A stretch of DNA of 64,000 bases from Chitinophaga sp. SYP-B3965 (GTDB lineage Bacteria > Bacteroidota > Bacteroidia > Chitinophagales > Chitinophagaceae). The translations under genes and the position numbers were made by a program. Location of the stretch: positions 102,919-166,918 of the forward strand of contig NZ_WJFD01000008.1 in NCBI RefSeq assembly GCF_009647655.1, given 5' to 3'. Below, in pieces: positions 17,836 to 26,532 of the stretch (position 1 is the stretch's first letter; every line of letters starts with the position of its first letter). A model generated the notes under the pieces. It was not told where the DNA came from, searched no databases, and saw only the letters and a program-made list of their open reading frames with translations.

Positions 17836-18870
17836 TCACTTTACATCCTGATATTTCTCCAGCTTCATCTCCAGTATATCCTCCCCCATTCGCCCTACGA
17901 ATAAATAATCTCCTTTGGTAGCTCCTTTCTTTAAACTACTAGAGAAAGGTGTTTTAAATGCCCTCGGATAACGCCACTGTACATGCAAACTATCTGTTGC
18001 AGGATCATAACGATACGTGCCGATATACCTGTTATTATAATGATTAAACTCAAGCACAAAATCGTCCTGCCAATCCATATACACCGTAGTAAGCACACTA
18101 TCTTTTGTACTATGAGCTGCTACCGGAATGCCATTCACCATAAGATGACTAACCTTGTACTTACCCGTAAATTGCGGATGTTTATCCGGATAGGTATACG
18201 TAGCCAACAGGATCAGCGGTAGCAATATCACTACTGCTCGCAACAGGTATGTATTCCGGTTGCTAAGTGTTGCCGGCAATGTGCGGAAAAAGAAATTCAC
18301 CAAGGAAGTCCGGCACTGCATCAGTAGATATATCGCCCCGGTCATTAAAATGATAGCATGTACCAACACACCTATATGCAGCTGATAAAAGAAATCTATC
18401 AGAATGATATTTATCAGAATTGGTACCATACAGATCAGACCGAGCAACCGGGTTCTTGGCCACAAGAGCAAATAAGCACTACCCATCTGTGAAATGGCAA
18501 TGGCACCATATAAGGATAAGATCGCCTGAAATAAGCCCAGGTGAGGGTTTCTCCATCCAGGCTGTTAAAAGGAAGGTCTAACACTCCAAGTGGCACCACC
18601 ATTTGCAGATGGCAGATCTTCTGCCAGCCAAATGATGCCAGGTCAAAAGCCAGCGCATAAGCAATGAGGGATTGAAAGAAAACGAGGGAATTTCTCTTCC
18701 GCCAAACAAAAGCATATCCCAAACAAACCAACAGACATAATGAAGAAATACCCCAGCCATCTGTTGGCAACAGGATTTGCCCCGGGAGCATTGCTGAGAT
18801 GCGCCAGTGCCAGCAGGAACATACTACCGCAAGTAAGATAATAAGCCGTCATAAAAAGAGAGATGGACAA
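17836..18870 (-). pseudogene. Broken membrane-protein locus (AraC-sensor-like start joined to DoxX-like tail)
   Basis: Three minus-strand frames read as parts of membrane proteins. From 18870 a start with helices and NRWLGYFFIMSVGLFG resembles the membrane N-terminus of 7TM AraC regulators. From about 18730 another frame carries a DoxX-like segment (AFDLASFGWQKI ... LDLPFNSLDGETLTWAYF). At about 18530 the frame changes again and continues QAILSLYGAIAISQMGSAYL to the stop at 17836. One added base near 18530 restores TWAYFQAIL, a clean single-base deletion. The first junction may be a frameshift or a fusion of two former genes. The C-terminal 100 residues look soluble and beta-rich. Confidence 0.65.
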
Positions 18871-19229
18871 AATGAGAAATTACATAACCTTTGGGGGCGT
18901 TTTTTTTTTAGAAATGACTATTTCAACCTGATGACCAAGCCGTTAGCCTTCACTCACCTGGCATTACAAAAACCCTTAATTGGGTTACTCCCCAGCATAA
19001 ATTTGCACTCATCCAATTTCTCCAATAACTCATTAGAATATTTCAAAATAAATAAACCGGCCACAAAATAATCTCCATCATCCCCGCTGCTAAATTGATT
19101 TTGCTACCATGTCCATCCCCGCCAGACGGGCCTATGCGTATTAATACTTAAATTTTTAACCGGATTACCCCTGCTAACCTCAAAAATGGGTCTTATAATA
19201 TGAACCATCATTCACCATAACATCCTACA
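18871..19229. other. Intergenic region with no clear gene
   Basis: 359 bases between the broken membrane locus and the first HEPN-like gene. A minus-strand stretch around 18940-19060 reads as a short peptide with stops (LLEKLDECKFMLGSNPIKGF) and could be a relic. I could not identify it. Confidence 0.35.
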
Positions 19230-19763
19230 ATGAGTGCAACCATCACCCTGGACCTTGGAATTCTGCTGGAAGTAACCTCCAAATGCAAGCAGGATTATGA
19301 GAACTGGACCTTCTTTAATGTAAGGGATGCCAACCGTTCAGTGCATTTTGACACCATCGCCAATGATTATTTCCGGCTGCTTTTGGTGGATATGAATAGC
19401 ATGCTCAGCCTGTCCAGGAACATCAAGATCACCTTTTGGCAGGTTTTCGACCGCCTCGAAGCCGGGAAATATGGAGAAAACAAGATAAGCATTGCCGATA
19501 TTATCCGCTGGCGGGAAGTACTCCTGGCCAGCTACAAGACCATTGAAAAGATCAAATTACTGCGGGACAAGAAAGTCTATTATGTCAATAATGAGCAAAC
19601 CTGCGAGATCTTCATCAGCCGTAAAGAAATAGAGGAAGTGTTGCTGAAGATGGAGCACATTGTGCTGGAGATCTGTTATATCCTGGAATATCCTATCACC
19701 AGTATCCCTACGGTGGAGGAAAGATCCAATCATACTATTGCTGATGCGTTTAGGCAAATGTAA
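19230..19763 (+). CDS. HEPN/AbiU2-like protein, copy 1
   Basis: A 177-residue all-helical protein. The layout (SVHFDTIANDYFRLLLVDMNSML, then a basic helix, then a C-terminal helix) resembles the AbiU2-type HEPN fold, a family of RNases and nucleotide-modifying proteins common in abortive infection. The usual R-x4-6-H active site is not intact: the expected position reads LRDKKVYYVN, with Tyr where His would be. It is clearly related to the gene at 20326 (shared K-C-K-Q-D start, LRLLLxDL core, and HTxADxF end). Function is unassigned, and catalytic activity is doubtful. Confidence 0.6.
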   Translation: MSATITLDLGILLEVTSKCKQDYENWTFFNVRDANRSVHFDTIANDYFRLLLVDMNSMLSLSRNIKITFWQVFDRLEAGKYGENKISIADIIRWREVLLASYKTIEKIKLLRDKKVYYVNNEQTCEIFISRKEIEEVLLKMEHIVLEICYILEYPITSIPTVEERSNHTIADAFRQM

Positions 19764-20143
19764 GATGCATTAATTAACCGCATGTTAAATAACATCTTTT
19801 TTACAAAAAAACATCCCTTTACGATAGTATATCCCTCTCGCACACACGAAAATATTTTTTCTCCTGAACACACCCTGCTACACTAATATGTGCGTCTACA
19901 TTTCACTTTTGTTAATGCTAAGTTAGCATCTATTAATAGTTCGAATTCCATTCACTCTTCTCTCAATATTTCAACTCTTATTAGAAAGGTTTCATTACAC
20001 GTTGTGAATATTTTCAAGCACATGAAATTATTCCAAACCATGTCTCGGAACGTACCAAAACAATAAATTGAAAAACTCTTTTTTTATGCGGAACCATTCT
20101 TTATTATTCAAACCATTAAACCGTAATCATTATTGACACCGTG

Positions 20144-20175
20144 CGGGCTGCCAGAGCCTGTGCAGCCCGTCTTTT
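20144..20175 (+). terminator. Hairpin upstream of the second HEPN-like gene
   Basis: An 8-bp stem cgggctgc / gcagcccg with a 10-base loop is followed by TCTTTTC. It lies in the 562-base gap 19764-20325, about 380 bases after copy 1. The rest of the gap is AT-rich with no recognised gene. Confidence 0.55.
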
Positions 20176-20325
20176 CAAATAAGATTACCAGCTGATCTTA
20201 TGGTACACTCCAGTATCCATACCTGAGTATAGCCATGCTATTGCCCAATGGCAAACAATTTTTCTCTTTTATCAAGGGATAGTGTTATTGCTATGCTTAT
20301 TCTTAAAATTAAAAAAACGACAACC

Positions 20326-20937
20326 ATGAAAGAATTCATTTATGATTTCAGATTTTTACTGGAAACCGCTGCTAAATGCAAACAGGATTTTGCATACTGG
20401 CAATTTTTCAAGAAACAGGACTACCAGCTCTCTATCCACTTCCATAAGTTATCGGAAGACTATCTCCGGTTATTATTAATAGACCTTCACGCACTGCTCA
20501 GCAGATCGGAGTATGACAAATACTCTTTCCGTTATTTGTTCTCCAGGCTCCAATCAAATATATATCACGAACAAAAGATCACTGACACGAATATTACGCG
20601 TTGGATTAATATACTTGACAAACACGAACAAAGCATTGAGAAGGTGAGAAAATGGAAAATCCAAAAAATTGAATATGGCTTTCCAAATCCGGGAAATCCT
20701 ACAATGATGTCAACGAAGGAATTTCAGCTACTGGTCATTGCCATAGAATTTATTATCATAGAAATATGCTGTATTGAAGAATTGGGCCTGCCGAACCTAG
20801 CTACAATAGAGGACCGATTCAGCCATACTGTTGCAGATGGATTCAAAAGGATAGAACTGGAAAAACAAGTTGTAGAATTGTCTAAAAAGTTTAGTAACAA
20901 CGAAGCCGGAATAAATACAATGCGAACTGCAATCTAA
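20326..20937 (+). CDS. HEPN/AbiU2-like protein, copy 2
   Basis: 203 residues from the ATG at 20326. An upstream in-frame ATG at 20248 adds 26 residues with no counterpart in copy 1, so the inner start is preferred. It is a paralogue of the protein at 19230: matching N-terminus (FLLETAAKCKQDF), core (DYLRLLLIDLHALLSRS) and tail (TIEDRFSHTVADGFKR). The putative active-site segment reads VRKWKIQKIEYG, again without histidine. A 25-residue extension at the C-terminus looks like a short coiled coil. Two diverged non-catalytic-looking copies side by side suggest a heteromeric pair or decay. Confidence 0.6.
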   Translation: MKEFIYDFRFLLETAAKCKQDFAYWQFFKKQDYQLSIHFHKLSEDYLRLLLIDLHALLSRSEYDKYSFRYLFSRLQSNIYHEQKITDTNITRWINILDKHEQSIEKVRKWKIQKIEYGFPNPGNPTMMSTKEFQLLVIAIEFIIIEICCIEELGLPNLATIEDRFSHTVADGFKRIELEKQVVELSKKFSNNEAGINTMRTAI

Positions 20938-20948
20938 AAATCAATATT

Positions 20949-21206
20949 ATGAAAGAAAATTCGACCAACAAATGGGACTTGATCATGCGCGTATACACGG
21001 ACCTCGGTATAAAATACATTCTAAACGGTTTAAGAATCCTTACGATTCCATTCCAATACCTCGCCAGCATAGAGCGAAGGATCAGGAAACGGCTTTTAGG
21101 ACCTCACCACCGGTCATTCGACTCCGGGTACCTTCTGAGGATCTTAAAGAATCCACCCTGGCAAATTTTTCAGGGTTTCAACCAGTACCTGTCACAAATA
21201 AAATAG
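20949..21206 (+). CDS. Small hypothetical basic protein
   Basis: An 85-residue frame starting 11 bases after the copy 2 HEPN-like stop and ending 19 bases before the sigma factor start. It is basic (RRIRKRLLG) with aromatic residues and no signal peptide. Tight spacing favours a real gene. A second overlapping frame of the same length (20972-21229) makes the call uncertain. Confidence 0.35.
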   Translation: MKENSTNKWDLIMRVYTDLGIKYILNGLRILTIPFQYLASIERRIRKRLLGPHHRSFDSGYLLRILKNPPWQIFQGFNQYLSQIK

Positions 21207-21225
21207 CTACATTGTCTTATGTAAT

Positions 21226-22122
21226 ATGACAGACAAAACAGCCACATTCCTGGAATACAAAGCCCTGCTGTTCTCCATTGCCTATAACATGCTTGGCAAT
21301 GTAGACGCAGCAGAAGACATCGTGCAAGACACCTTCCTGAAGTGGATGGAGATCGACACCATAGACATCCGCCACACAAAAGCCTACCTGGTAAAGATCA
21401 CTACCAATAAGTGCATCAATTACCTCCACAGCGCCCGGCAAAAAAGGGAGGAATATATCGGCCTGTGGCTCCCGGAACCGCTGCTCAATTATAATCCCAA
21501 CACTGAAACGCCGAAAATTGAATCCTACCATGCGCTGTCCCTGGGGTTTTTAGTCCTCCTCGAGAAACTGACCCCACAGGAAAGGGCCATCTTCTTACTG
21601 AAAGAAGTATTCTCCTACGACTATTGGGAATTAGCAGAGATGTTCGAAAAAACGGAAGATAACTGCCGCCAGATCTTAAAGCGCGCAAAAGACAACCTGG
21701 GCAAAGATGCCCGGCGCTTCGAAGTAGATCTTAAAGTACATGAAAAGATCCTGCACAAGTTCCTGCAAGCCATTTCCGAAGGCAGCATGGAAGAGCTGAT
21801 CGATACCCTCAAAGAAGATATTGTGATGTTTGCAGATGGTGGTGGAAGACTATTCCCTACCAATGGCCAACGCCTCGCCGCTCCGCCAAAACCAATTTAT
21901 GGCCGGGAGAATGTCAGCAAGCTGTTGCTCAGCGCTGTATCCAAACTGGATTATATCAATGGCCTGGAAAGAGAGATCATTGTGGCGAACGGGCTACCTT
22001 CTATTATTTCATATTCCAAAGGACTACCCTTCAGCCTTATTTCTTTTGAACTGGAAGAAGACCAGATCCGGAATATTTATCTCCAGATCAACCCGGATAA
22101 ACTAAAACAATTTAAAAAGTAG
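21226..22122 (+). CDS. ECF41 (SigJ-type) sigma factor with SnoaL-like C-terminal domain
   Basis: A 298-residue protein. Region 2 (AYNMLGNVDAAEDIVQDTFLKW) and region 4 (LTPQERAIFLLKEVFSYDYWELAEMF) are followed by about 110 residues of a SnoaL/NTF2-like domain containing MFADGGGR at about 200-207, the DGGG(K/R) mark of the ECF41 group. In that group the C-terminal domain replaces a separate anti-sigma factor and controls activity directly. ECF41 genes usually neighbour small membrane or redox proteins such as DoxX or carboxymuconolactone decarboxylase. Here the next two genes are small membrane proteins, one DoxX-like, and are likely targets. Confidence 0.9.
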   Translation: MTDKTATFLEYKALLFSIAYNMLGNVDAAEDIVQDTFLKWMEIDTIDIRHTKAYLVKITTNKCINYLHSARQKREEYIGLWLPEPLLNYNPNTETPKIESYHALSLGFLVLLEKLTPQERAIFLLKEVFSYDYWELAEMFEKTEDNCRQILKRAKDNLGKDARRFEVDLKVHEKILHKFLQAISEGSMEELIDTLKEDIVMFADGGGRLFPTNGQRLAAPPKPIYGRENVSKLLLSAVSKLDYINGLEREIIVANGLPSIISYSKGLPFSLISFELEEDQIRNIYLQINPDKLKQFKK

Positions 22123-22175
22123 CCGTCACAAAAGAAGCATGCGCCCTGTCTTATGTTTAAATAAAACACAGAGAC

Positions 22176-22637
22176 ATGCTTTTCAACACCTCTTTATGGT
22201 TCCATATCATCGGTATCAGCCTGATGGCTGGTGTTACCGTAGCAGATTTCGTGCTCACCAGGAAATTCTGGGCCTTCTATGTAAAATCGCCGCAGGAAGG
22301 GATTCTAGTACGAAAGATCTCCAATAAGCTCCCCGTATTGATCATTGCCGGCATCTTACTCATCCTGTTATCCGGTGTGGGGATGATGATCGCCACACAT
22401 GGCGTTTTTGATACTTTCTTATGGTTCAGGATTAAAATGGGATTGGTGCTGTTGGTGATCCTCAATGCGGTCATATTTGGCCGCAGGCAAAACACGCAGC
22501 TAAATAAGCTCTTATTAAAAGAAATCCCAGAAGAACAATTACTAAAGCGCATCCAGAAAAACTTAAACACCTTCCATATCACTCAACTCACCTTGTTCGC
22601 CTTCATCTATCTCTTAAGCACTTTCAAATTCAATTAA
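22176..22637 (+). CDS. Small integral membrane protein (DUF2214/DUF2269-like)
   Basis: 153 residues with four predicted transmembrane helices (FHIIGISLMAGVTVADFV, LIIAGILLILLSGVGMMI, MGLVLLVILNAVIFG, and a C-terminal helix). The pattern resembles small DUF2214/DUF2269-type membrane proteins, but I cannot fix the family. It lies 53 bases after the ECF41 sigma and 1 base before the DoxX-like gene, so the three probably form one unit. Confidence 0.7.
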   Translation: MLFNTSLWFHIIGISLMAGVTVADFVLTRKFWAFYVKSPQEGILVRKISNKLPVLIIAGILLILLSGVGMMIATHGVFDTFLWFRIKMGLVLLVILNAVIFGRRQNTQLNKLLLKEIPEEQLLKRIQKNLNTFHITQLTLFAFIYLLSTFKFN

Positions 22638-22638
22638 T

Positions 22639-22992
22639 ATGAAAAATATCAAATACTGGTCTCTCACCTGCGCGATAAGTTTCTTCATACTGTTCAGCGC
22701 TTATTATTCCGGCACTCATGCAGCAGAATTTGCCCAGTTGGGGTTTCCCGAATACTTTAGGATAGAGCTTACTATTGCTAAGATCATCGGCGCCGTGGTG
22801 TTACTTTTCCCACAAGTACCGGTGAGGATAAAAGAATGGGTTTATGTGGCCTTCAGTATCAACCTGTTCTCCGCCTTCCTGGCCAAACTGAATACGGGGT
22901 CCCCTGTTATTGGTATAATAGAACCGCTTACCGTATTAGCGCTACTGATCTTATCCGCCTGGTATTTACGCAAGAATCTACAGCCAAACTAA
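22639..22992 (+). CDS. DoxX-like four-helix membrane protein
   Basis: 117 residues with four hydrophobic segments in the DoxX-like arrangement (YWSLTCAISFFILFSAYYSG, then ELTIAKIIGAVVLLFPQVP). It starts 1 base after the preceding gene. DoxX-type proteins are the standard partner of ECF41 sigma factors, which fits the order here. No catalytic residues are apparent. Confidence 0.78.
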   Translation: MKNIKYWSLTCAISFFILFSAYYSGTHAAEFAQLGFPEYFRIELTIAKIIGAVVLLFPQVPVRIKEWVYVAFSINLFSAFLAKLNTGSPVIGIIEPLTVLALLILSAWYLRKNLQPN

Positions 22993-23029
22993 AAAACACC
23001 CCTTATATTGCAGGTAAATAATAATACCT

Positions 23030-23782
23030 ATGCAATTCTCACTTAAGGGGTTTTTTACCTTACTGTGCGTGTTTAGCTTCTGCACAAATGCCTTTGCTCA
23101 GGCACTCAATGATACGGCAGAAGTTCTCCTTGTAAAAATTGGAGAAAACCTGCCGGAAGGCGCAAAAAAGATGGGGGATGTAAAAGTGCTGGATGGCGGT
23201 TTTAAGATCAAATGCGGATACGACCGCACCATTGAACAGGCGAAAGAAAAAGCGCGAAAACTCGGTGCGAATGTTATCCTGATCACAGAACTGAAAGCAC
23301 CAGATTCCAAAAGCACCTGTTACCGCCTGCGCGGAGATGTTTACTATGCAGAAAACATTGCTGGTTATACGCCCATCTCAAGCAGTGCTTTTGACTCTAC
23401 AATGAATGCAATCGTACCACCTGATTCCCCTTATGCCGTAATATGTGTTTACAGGCCGAAGGGAGGAACCGGCATGCTCGTGCATTACAACCTGAATGTG
23501 GGAGATTCTGCAGATTGCCGGATGCGGAATGGTAGTAAGTATTCCGTAAAAATATACAAACCCGGCCCGCTAACGATATGGGCGCAAACAGAAACAAAAG
23601 AAGAATTGACTATGAATGTGCAACCCGGGAAAGTATACTTCGTGAAATGCAGTGTGAAGATGGGGGCTTTCGTGGGTAGGCCGAAGTTTGTTGAAGTGGA
23701 TGCACACTTTGGCTTGTCCGAGTTTAATGCGGTGGAGATGAAAGGAGATCCTGAGCAACAGGGAGATCCTGTATATAAGTAA
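23030..23782 (+). CDS. Secreted protein with DUF2846-like C-terminal half
   Basis: A 250-residue protein with a Sec signal peptide ending NAFAQ. The first half (GDVKVLDGGFKIKCGYDRTI ... KARKLGANVILITE) has the beta-alpha-beta look of small envelope-stress or YbjQ-like domains. The second half (VICVYRPKGGTGML ... VQPGKVYFVKCSVK) resembles DUF2846. It is 37 bases from the DoxX-like gene. The role is unknown; periplasmic or outer-membrane-associated is the best statement. Confidence 0.72.
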   Translation: MQFSLKGFFTLLCVFSFCTNAFAQALNDTAEVLLVKIGENLPEGAKKMGDVKVLDGGFKIKCGYDRTIEQAKEKARKLGANVILITELKAPDSKSTCYRLRGDVYYAENIAGYTPISSSAFDSTMNAIVPPDSPYAVICVYRPKGGTGMLVHYNLNVGDSADCRMRNGSKYSVKIYKPGPLTIWAQTETKEELTMNVQPGKVYFVKCSVKMGAFVGRPKFVEVDAHFGLSEFNAVEMKGDPEQQGDPVYK

Positions 23783-23790
23783 AATTTAAT

Positions 23791-23827
23791 CATTGGTTTG
23801 GGTTCCTTAAAGGCCCCCAAACCAATG
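23791..23827 (+). terminator. Hairpin after the DUF2846-like gene
   Basis: A 12-bp stem cattggtttggg / cccaaaccaatg with a 13-base loop, but the following sequence has only a weak T run. It is a probable transcript end. Confidence 0.55.
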
Positions 23828-23835
23828 GTTCTCAA

Positions 23836-24134
23836 TTAGATAAATACCTCTTTACCATAGAGCCCCCAAATTTTCTTGCTGGTGACTAACCCTACCTCCC
23901 TCATTTTTTCGTCTTATAATTAAGTGAATGTTAATTAGATGTTATCGACAAACTGAGAACAGTCTCAAAACATACTTCGATAGCGCATTTAGAGAATCAA
24001 ACGGCTTGATCCAATATTATTACTCGTTAATACTTAGTTAAATACATCCAAAGTACTCCATCACGGCAATTGCAGGCACCGCAAATGTCGAACGTTAAAG
24101 TCATGCCTGTAATTATTCATTTAAAGGCTCAGAT
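23836..24134. other. Intergenic region before cassette 1
   Basis: 299 bases of AT-rich sequence, presumed to hold the promoter for the orphan sensor-domain gene. I found no copy of the repeats seen after the AraC genes at 35328 and 58731. Confidence 0.4.
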
Positions 24135-24605
24135 ATGTTATTTGAATTAATTAAACAGCATCATCCAAATGCGATACGCACGTCTGTTATACCGGAGGAA
24201 TATGCAAACCTTGCACTCCCTAGCCACGTAGCAGATGTAACTATTGATAATGACTGCACACTTATTCACCAAACTGTACATGAGAGAGGATACAATCTCT
24301 GGGTGAATAACTTCTTTATCCACAAGCCACTCAGGTTACATGTGCTTCCTCAGCAACGTTTGTATTCCTTGTATTATAGCGTAGAGAACACGGTAAAACT
24401 AATCATCCAAAATAAAGAAAGGAATATACCATTAAGAGATTTCTGTCTATTGGATCTGCCCCGCGGACAACATTTCGGTGACTTTGAAAAAGGAACATAC
24501 AGATCACTTCACATTACTGTTGATGAACAAAATAAATCAATACTAAAAGATCCGGCTTACGCCGCCGCACTTCTTAGAGAATATTATTTCGATGCGGCTT
24601 TCTAG
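24135..24605 (+). CDS. Orphan AraC-type sensor domain (no HTH), cassette 1
   Basis: A 156-residue cytoplasmic protein with a cupin-like beta pattern (YNLWVNNFFIHKPLRLHVLP, then LYSLYYSVENTVKLII). It resembles the ligand-sensing N-terminal half of the AraC regulators at 34383 and 57750 but stops before any DNA-binding domain. A clear paralogue is at 33875 (shared IPEEYANLALP-type stretch and LLREYYFDAAF end), and a decayed copy is at 57567. In this cassette no full AraC gene follows; the MauE-like gene starts 26 bases later. It may act as an anti-activator or ligand-binding partner of AraC proteins encoded elsewhere. Confidence 0.7.
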   Translation: MLFELIKQHHPNAIRTSVIPEEYANLALPSHVADVTIDNDCTLIHQTVHERGYNLWVNNFFIHKPLRLHVLPQQRLYSLYYSVENTVKLIIQNKERNIPLRDFCLLDLPRGQHFGDFEKGTYRSLHITVDEQNKSILKDPAYAAALLREYYFDAAF

Positions 24606-24631
24606 CTTCATCAGACTTAAAACATTCCTAT

Positions 24632-25042
24632 ATGAAGAAGAGGAACATGATGATCAATATCATCTCAGCCATTTTTATATTTCTATTTGTCTATACCGCA
24701 CTAAGTAAACTATACACACATAAGCTCTTTGCACAATCCTTGGAAGAAACACCAATAATCGGGCACATAGGTATATATATTGCTATTTTACTACCTCTCA
24801 TCGAACTGGGCATCTCTCTGCTTTTATTAATTCCACGTACCAGAAAATGGGGCTTATACAGTACCCTCACCCTGATGATAGTATTCACCCTGTACATCGG
24901 ATACATGATTGTTTTCACACCCAACCGGCCTTGTACCTGTGGAGGAGTAATAGAAAAAATGACATGGACACAGCATCTTGTATTTAACATAGTATTCACC
25001 CTGCTGGCTTTAGCAGGTGTAATACTCGTCTTCAGTAAGTAG
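24632..25042 (+). CDS. MauE/DoxX-like membrane redox protein, cassette 1
   Basis: A 136-residue four-helix inner-membrane protein of the MauE-like family, related to DoxX and to the VKOR/DsbB type of disulfide carriers. The key feature is CTCGG at residues 101-105, in the periplasmic-side loop before the last helix. The two paralogues here (35651 and 58983) have CSCGG at exactly the same residues. MauE is required in methylamine users for disulfide formation in the methylamine dehydrogenase small subunit, together with the thioredoxin-like MauD. The next gene encodes a small secreted protein with two cysteines, a likely substrate. Confidence 0.88.
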   Translation: MKKRNMMINIISAIFIFLFVYTALSKLYTHKLFAQSLEETPIIGHIGIYIAILLPLIELGISLLLLIPRTRKWGLYSTLTLMIVFTLYIGYMIVFTPNRPCTCGGVIEKMTWTQHLVFNIVFTLLALAGVILVFSK

Positions 25043-25071
25043 ATAATCTATTCACTTTAAATCCAACATTT

Positions 25072-25419
25072 ATGAAAAAGCATCTATTAGGCATTTTTGC
25101 TGCGGCATCTGCCATTGCATTAAGCTCCTTTACCGCACCCAAAACTGAGGTAGTCAGTTTTCATTTTCTTCCCCCCAACGGATATGAACTTGCATATGAA
25201 AACCCCATGTTCTGGGAAGTAGCCGCTAGCAGTTATGAATGTAACGACTATCCCAATGACGTTTGTATTCTAAGGATATCAGAAGATTACCTGTATACCT
25301 ATCCGGGAACCCGGCGGGATCAACTTGCGGCCTACCTGGCTGATCAAGGCGTAAGCTCCACTGATTTTTCAAATGCCGGGGATGCCGTTGCGTATTTCAC
25401 TTTCTCCATGAAACCTTAA
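25072..25419 (+). CDS. Small secreted two-cysteine protein, cassette 1
   Basis: A 115-residue protein with a Sec signal peptide (GIFAAASAIALSSFTA). The mature part contains YECNDYPNDVC, a Y-x-C-x7-V-C pair that also appears as x6-7 variants in the three small secreted proteins at 36254, 36645 and 36973. It follows the MauE-like gene by 29 bases. Length and layout recall DUF6520-type small Bacteroidota proteins, but I cannot fix the family. I infer that it is exported and its cysteines oxidised by the MauE-like protein. Its 3' end overlaps the opposing toroid gene by 23 bases. Confidence 0.75.
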   Translation: MKKHLLGIFAAASAIALSSFTAPKTEVVSFHFLPPNGYELAYENPMFWEVAASSYECNDYPNDVCILRISEDYLYTYPGTRRDQLAAYLADQGVSSTDFSNAGDAVAYFTFSMKP

Positions 25420-26512
25420 GCCAATCTAAAAGCGGTTGTATCAAAAGCCGGGTACAACCGCTTTCCTTACCCCCCAATACCCCAAATAAACATGGATGCC
25501 CTGCATATATATAACTTAAAGTATGCCCATTGGTTTGGATGATCTTTGTAGATGGCCAGTTGTGCGTAGTGTCTTGCAAAGCTTTACATACCATCAACGT
25601 ATCAAATATAGCCCACAAAGGTTTCCGGGTACCGTCTTCAAAGGAAGGGTGTGTCCAGAAATAGTCATTGTTATATTTTATCAATTCATTTACGCCATCA
25701 AATACCGTAAAACTTTTCGTATTCCCGGATAGGATCAATGCTATGAATACAGTCTGAACCGGCATGTGATGAAAGACCAACTCCCGCCCTCTGAATAGGA
25801 TGCTTTCCTTATATTCATATTTTATATTCCACTTTGTTTGCACTACGCTGCGTGTCTGGCCCTTTAACCATTGAACGGCCGACTTCAGGTTCTCATTATT
25901 AACGTCGTACCCTATTGAGGTCAGGGTAATGATCACACGGGATGTGTAAGTAATGTTTGAAGTATCTCCTGGTTTGCTTCCCCATCCTTTATCCGGATTC
26001 TGTACTTTAATCAGCCAATTCAAGCCTCTTTCATATTCATAAGTATTAGCCTTTCCATACTCCTTAAGTGTTTTAAGCGCCAGGCAGGTGGTGTACACAC
26101 GGGATATATCTCCGGGCATTATTCCCCACCCCTCATCCCGCAAACACCTGATAGCACTTTTCATCAGCCAATTCAAGCCGGCTTGTATTCTTGGATCATT
26201 TCCATATTCATCATGTAATGCCAGCAATGCCATGCAGGTGGCTTCTGTGTTAGCCATTTTGTAAAAATTGGTCACATCCCCCCATCCTGCGTATCCTCTG
26301 CTGTTACCGGGGCTTTTGATCTGATCATTCAACAGGCTCTCTTCCACATTTAGCTTGTCGTTAAAATCCGCTCTGAAATATTTAAAGGCCAATAATACTT
26401 GTGCAGTGGCAATTGCATCTATTTTCTTGTCCTGCCGGTAGTGGGACTTAATATTCTTTAATGCTTCCATAACTGTAAAATCAATTTCTGCTTTTTTAAT
26501 GCTTTTTTTCAT
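25397..26512 (-). CDS. Alpha/alpha-toroid protein (prenyltransferase/squalene-cyclase-repeat-like)
   Basis: A 371-residue cytoplasmic protein with no signal peptide. Repeated helical hairpins carry QW-like turns: DEGWGIMPGDISRVYTTCLA, then NPDKGWGSKPGDTSNITYTS. This is the toroid fold of squalene/terpene cyclases and prenyltransferase beta subunits. The class II cyclase acid motif DxDD was not found, so terpene cyclisation is doubtful and a binding or peptide-related role is possible. It lies 20 bases after susD at 26533, in the same minus-strand operon. Its last 20 or so codons run through the hairpin at 25428-25464 and into the opposing gene, so the true C-terminus may have been altered. 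Confidence 0.72.
   Translation of the reverse strand: MKKSIKKAEIDFTVMEALKNIKSHYRQDKKIDAIATAQVLLAFKYFRADFNDKLNVEESLLNDQIKSPGNSRGYAGWGDVTNFYKMANTEATCMALLALHDEYGNDPRIQAGLNWLMKSAIRCLRDEGWGIMPGDISRVYTTCLALKTLKEYGKANTYEYERGLNWLIKVQNPDKGWGSKPGDTSNITYTSRVIITLTSIGYDVNNENLKSAVQWLKGQTRSVVQTKWNIKYEYKESILFRGRELVFHHMPVQTVFIALILSGNTKSFTVFDGVNELIKYNNDYFWTHPSFEDGTRKPLWAIFDTLMVCKALQDTTHNWPSTKIIQTNGHTLSYIYAGHPCLFGVLGGKESGCTRLLIQPLLDWLKVSWRK
25428..25464. terminator. Hairpin between cassette 1 small protein and the toroid gene
   Basis: A stem aaagcggttgta / tacaaccgcttt with a 12-base loop. It terminates the plus-strand MauE-like/small-protein unit but lies inside the 3' end of the convergent toroid reading frame. 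Confidence 0.75.
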
Positions 26513-26532
26513 TTACGAAATATTATGGCACA

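Noticed and set aside
18799..19071. 90-codon plus-strand frame between the broken membrane locus and the HEPN-like gene
   Set aside because: The first part is antisense to the membrane-protein start, and the rest is antisense to a minus-strand relic-like stretch; no start region or family resemblance.
20972..21229. Alternative 85-codon frame overlapping the small gene at 20949
   Set aside because: It starts later and overlaps the sigma factor start; the frame at 20949 has better spacing from the upstream gene.
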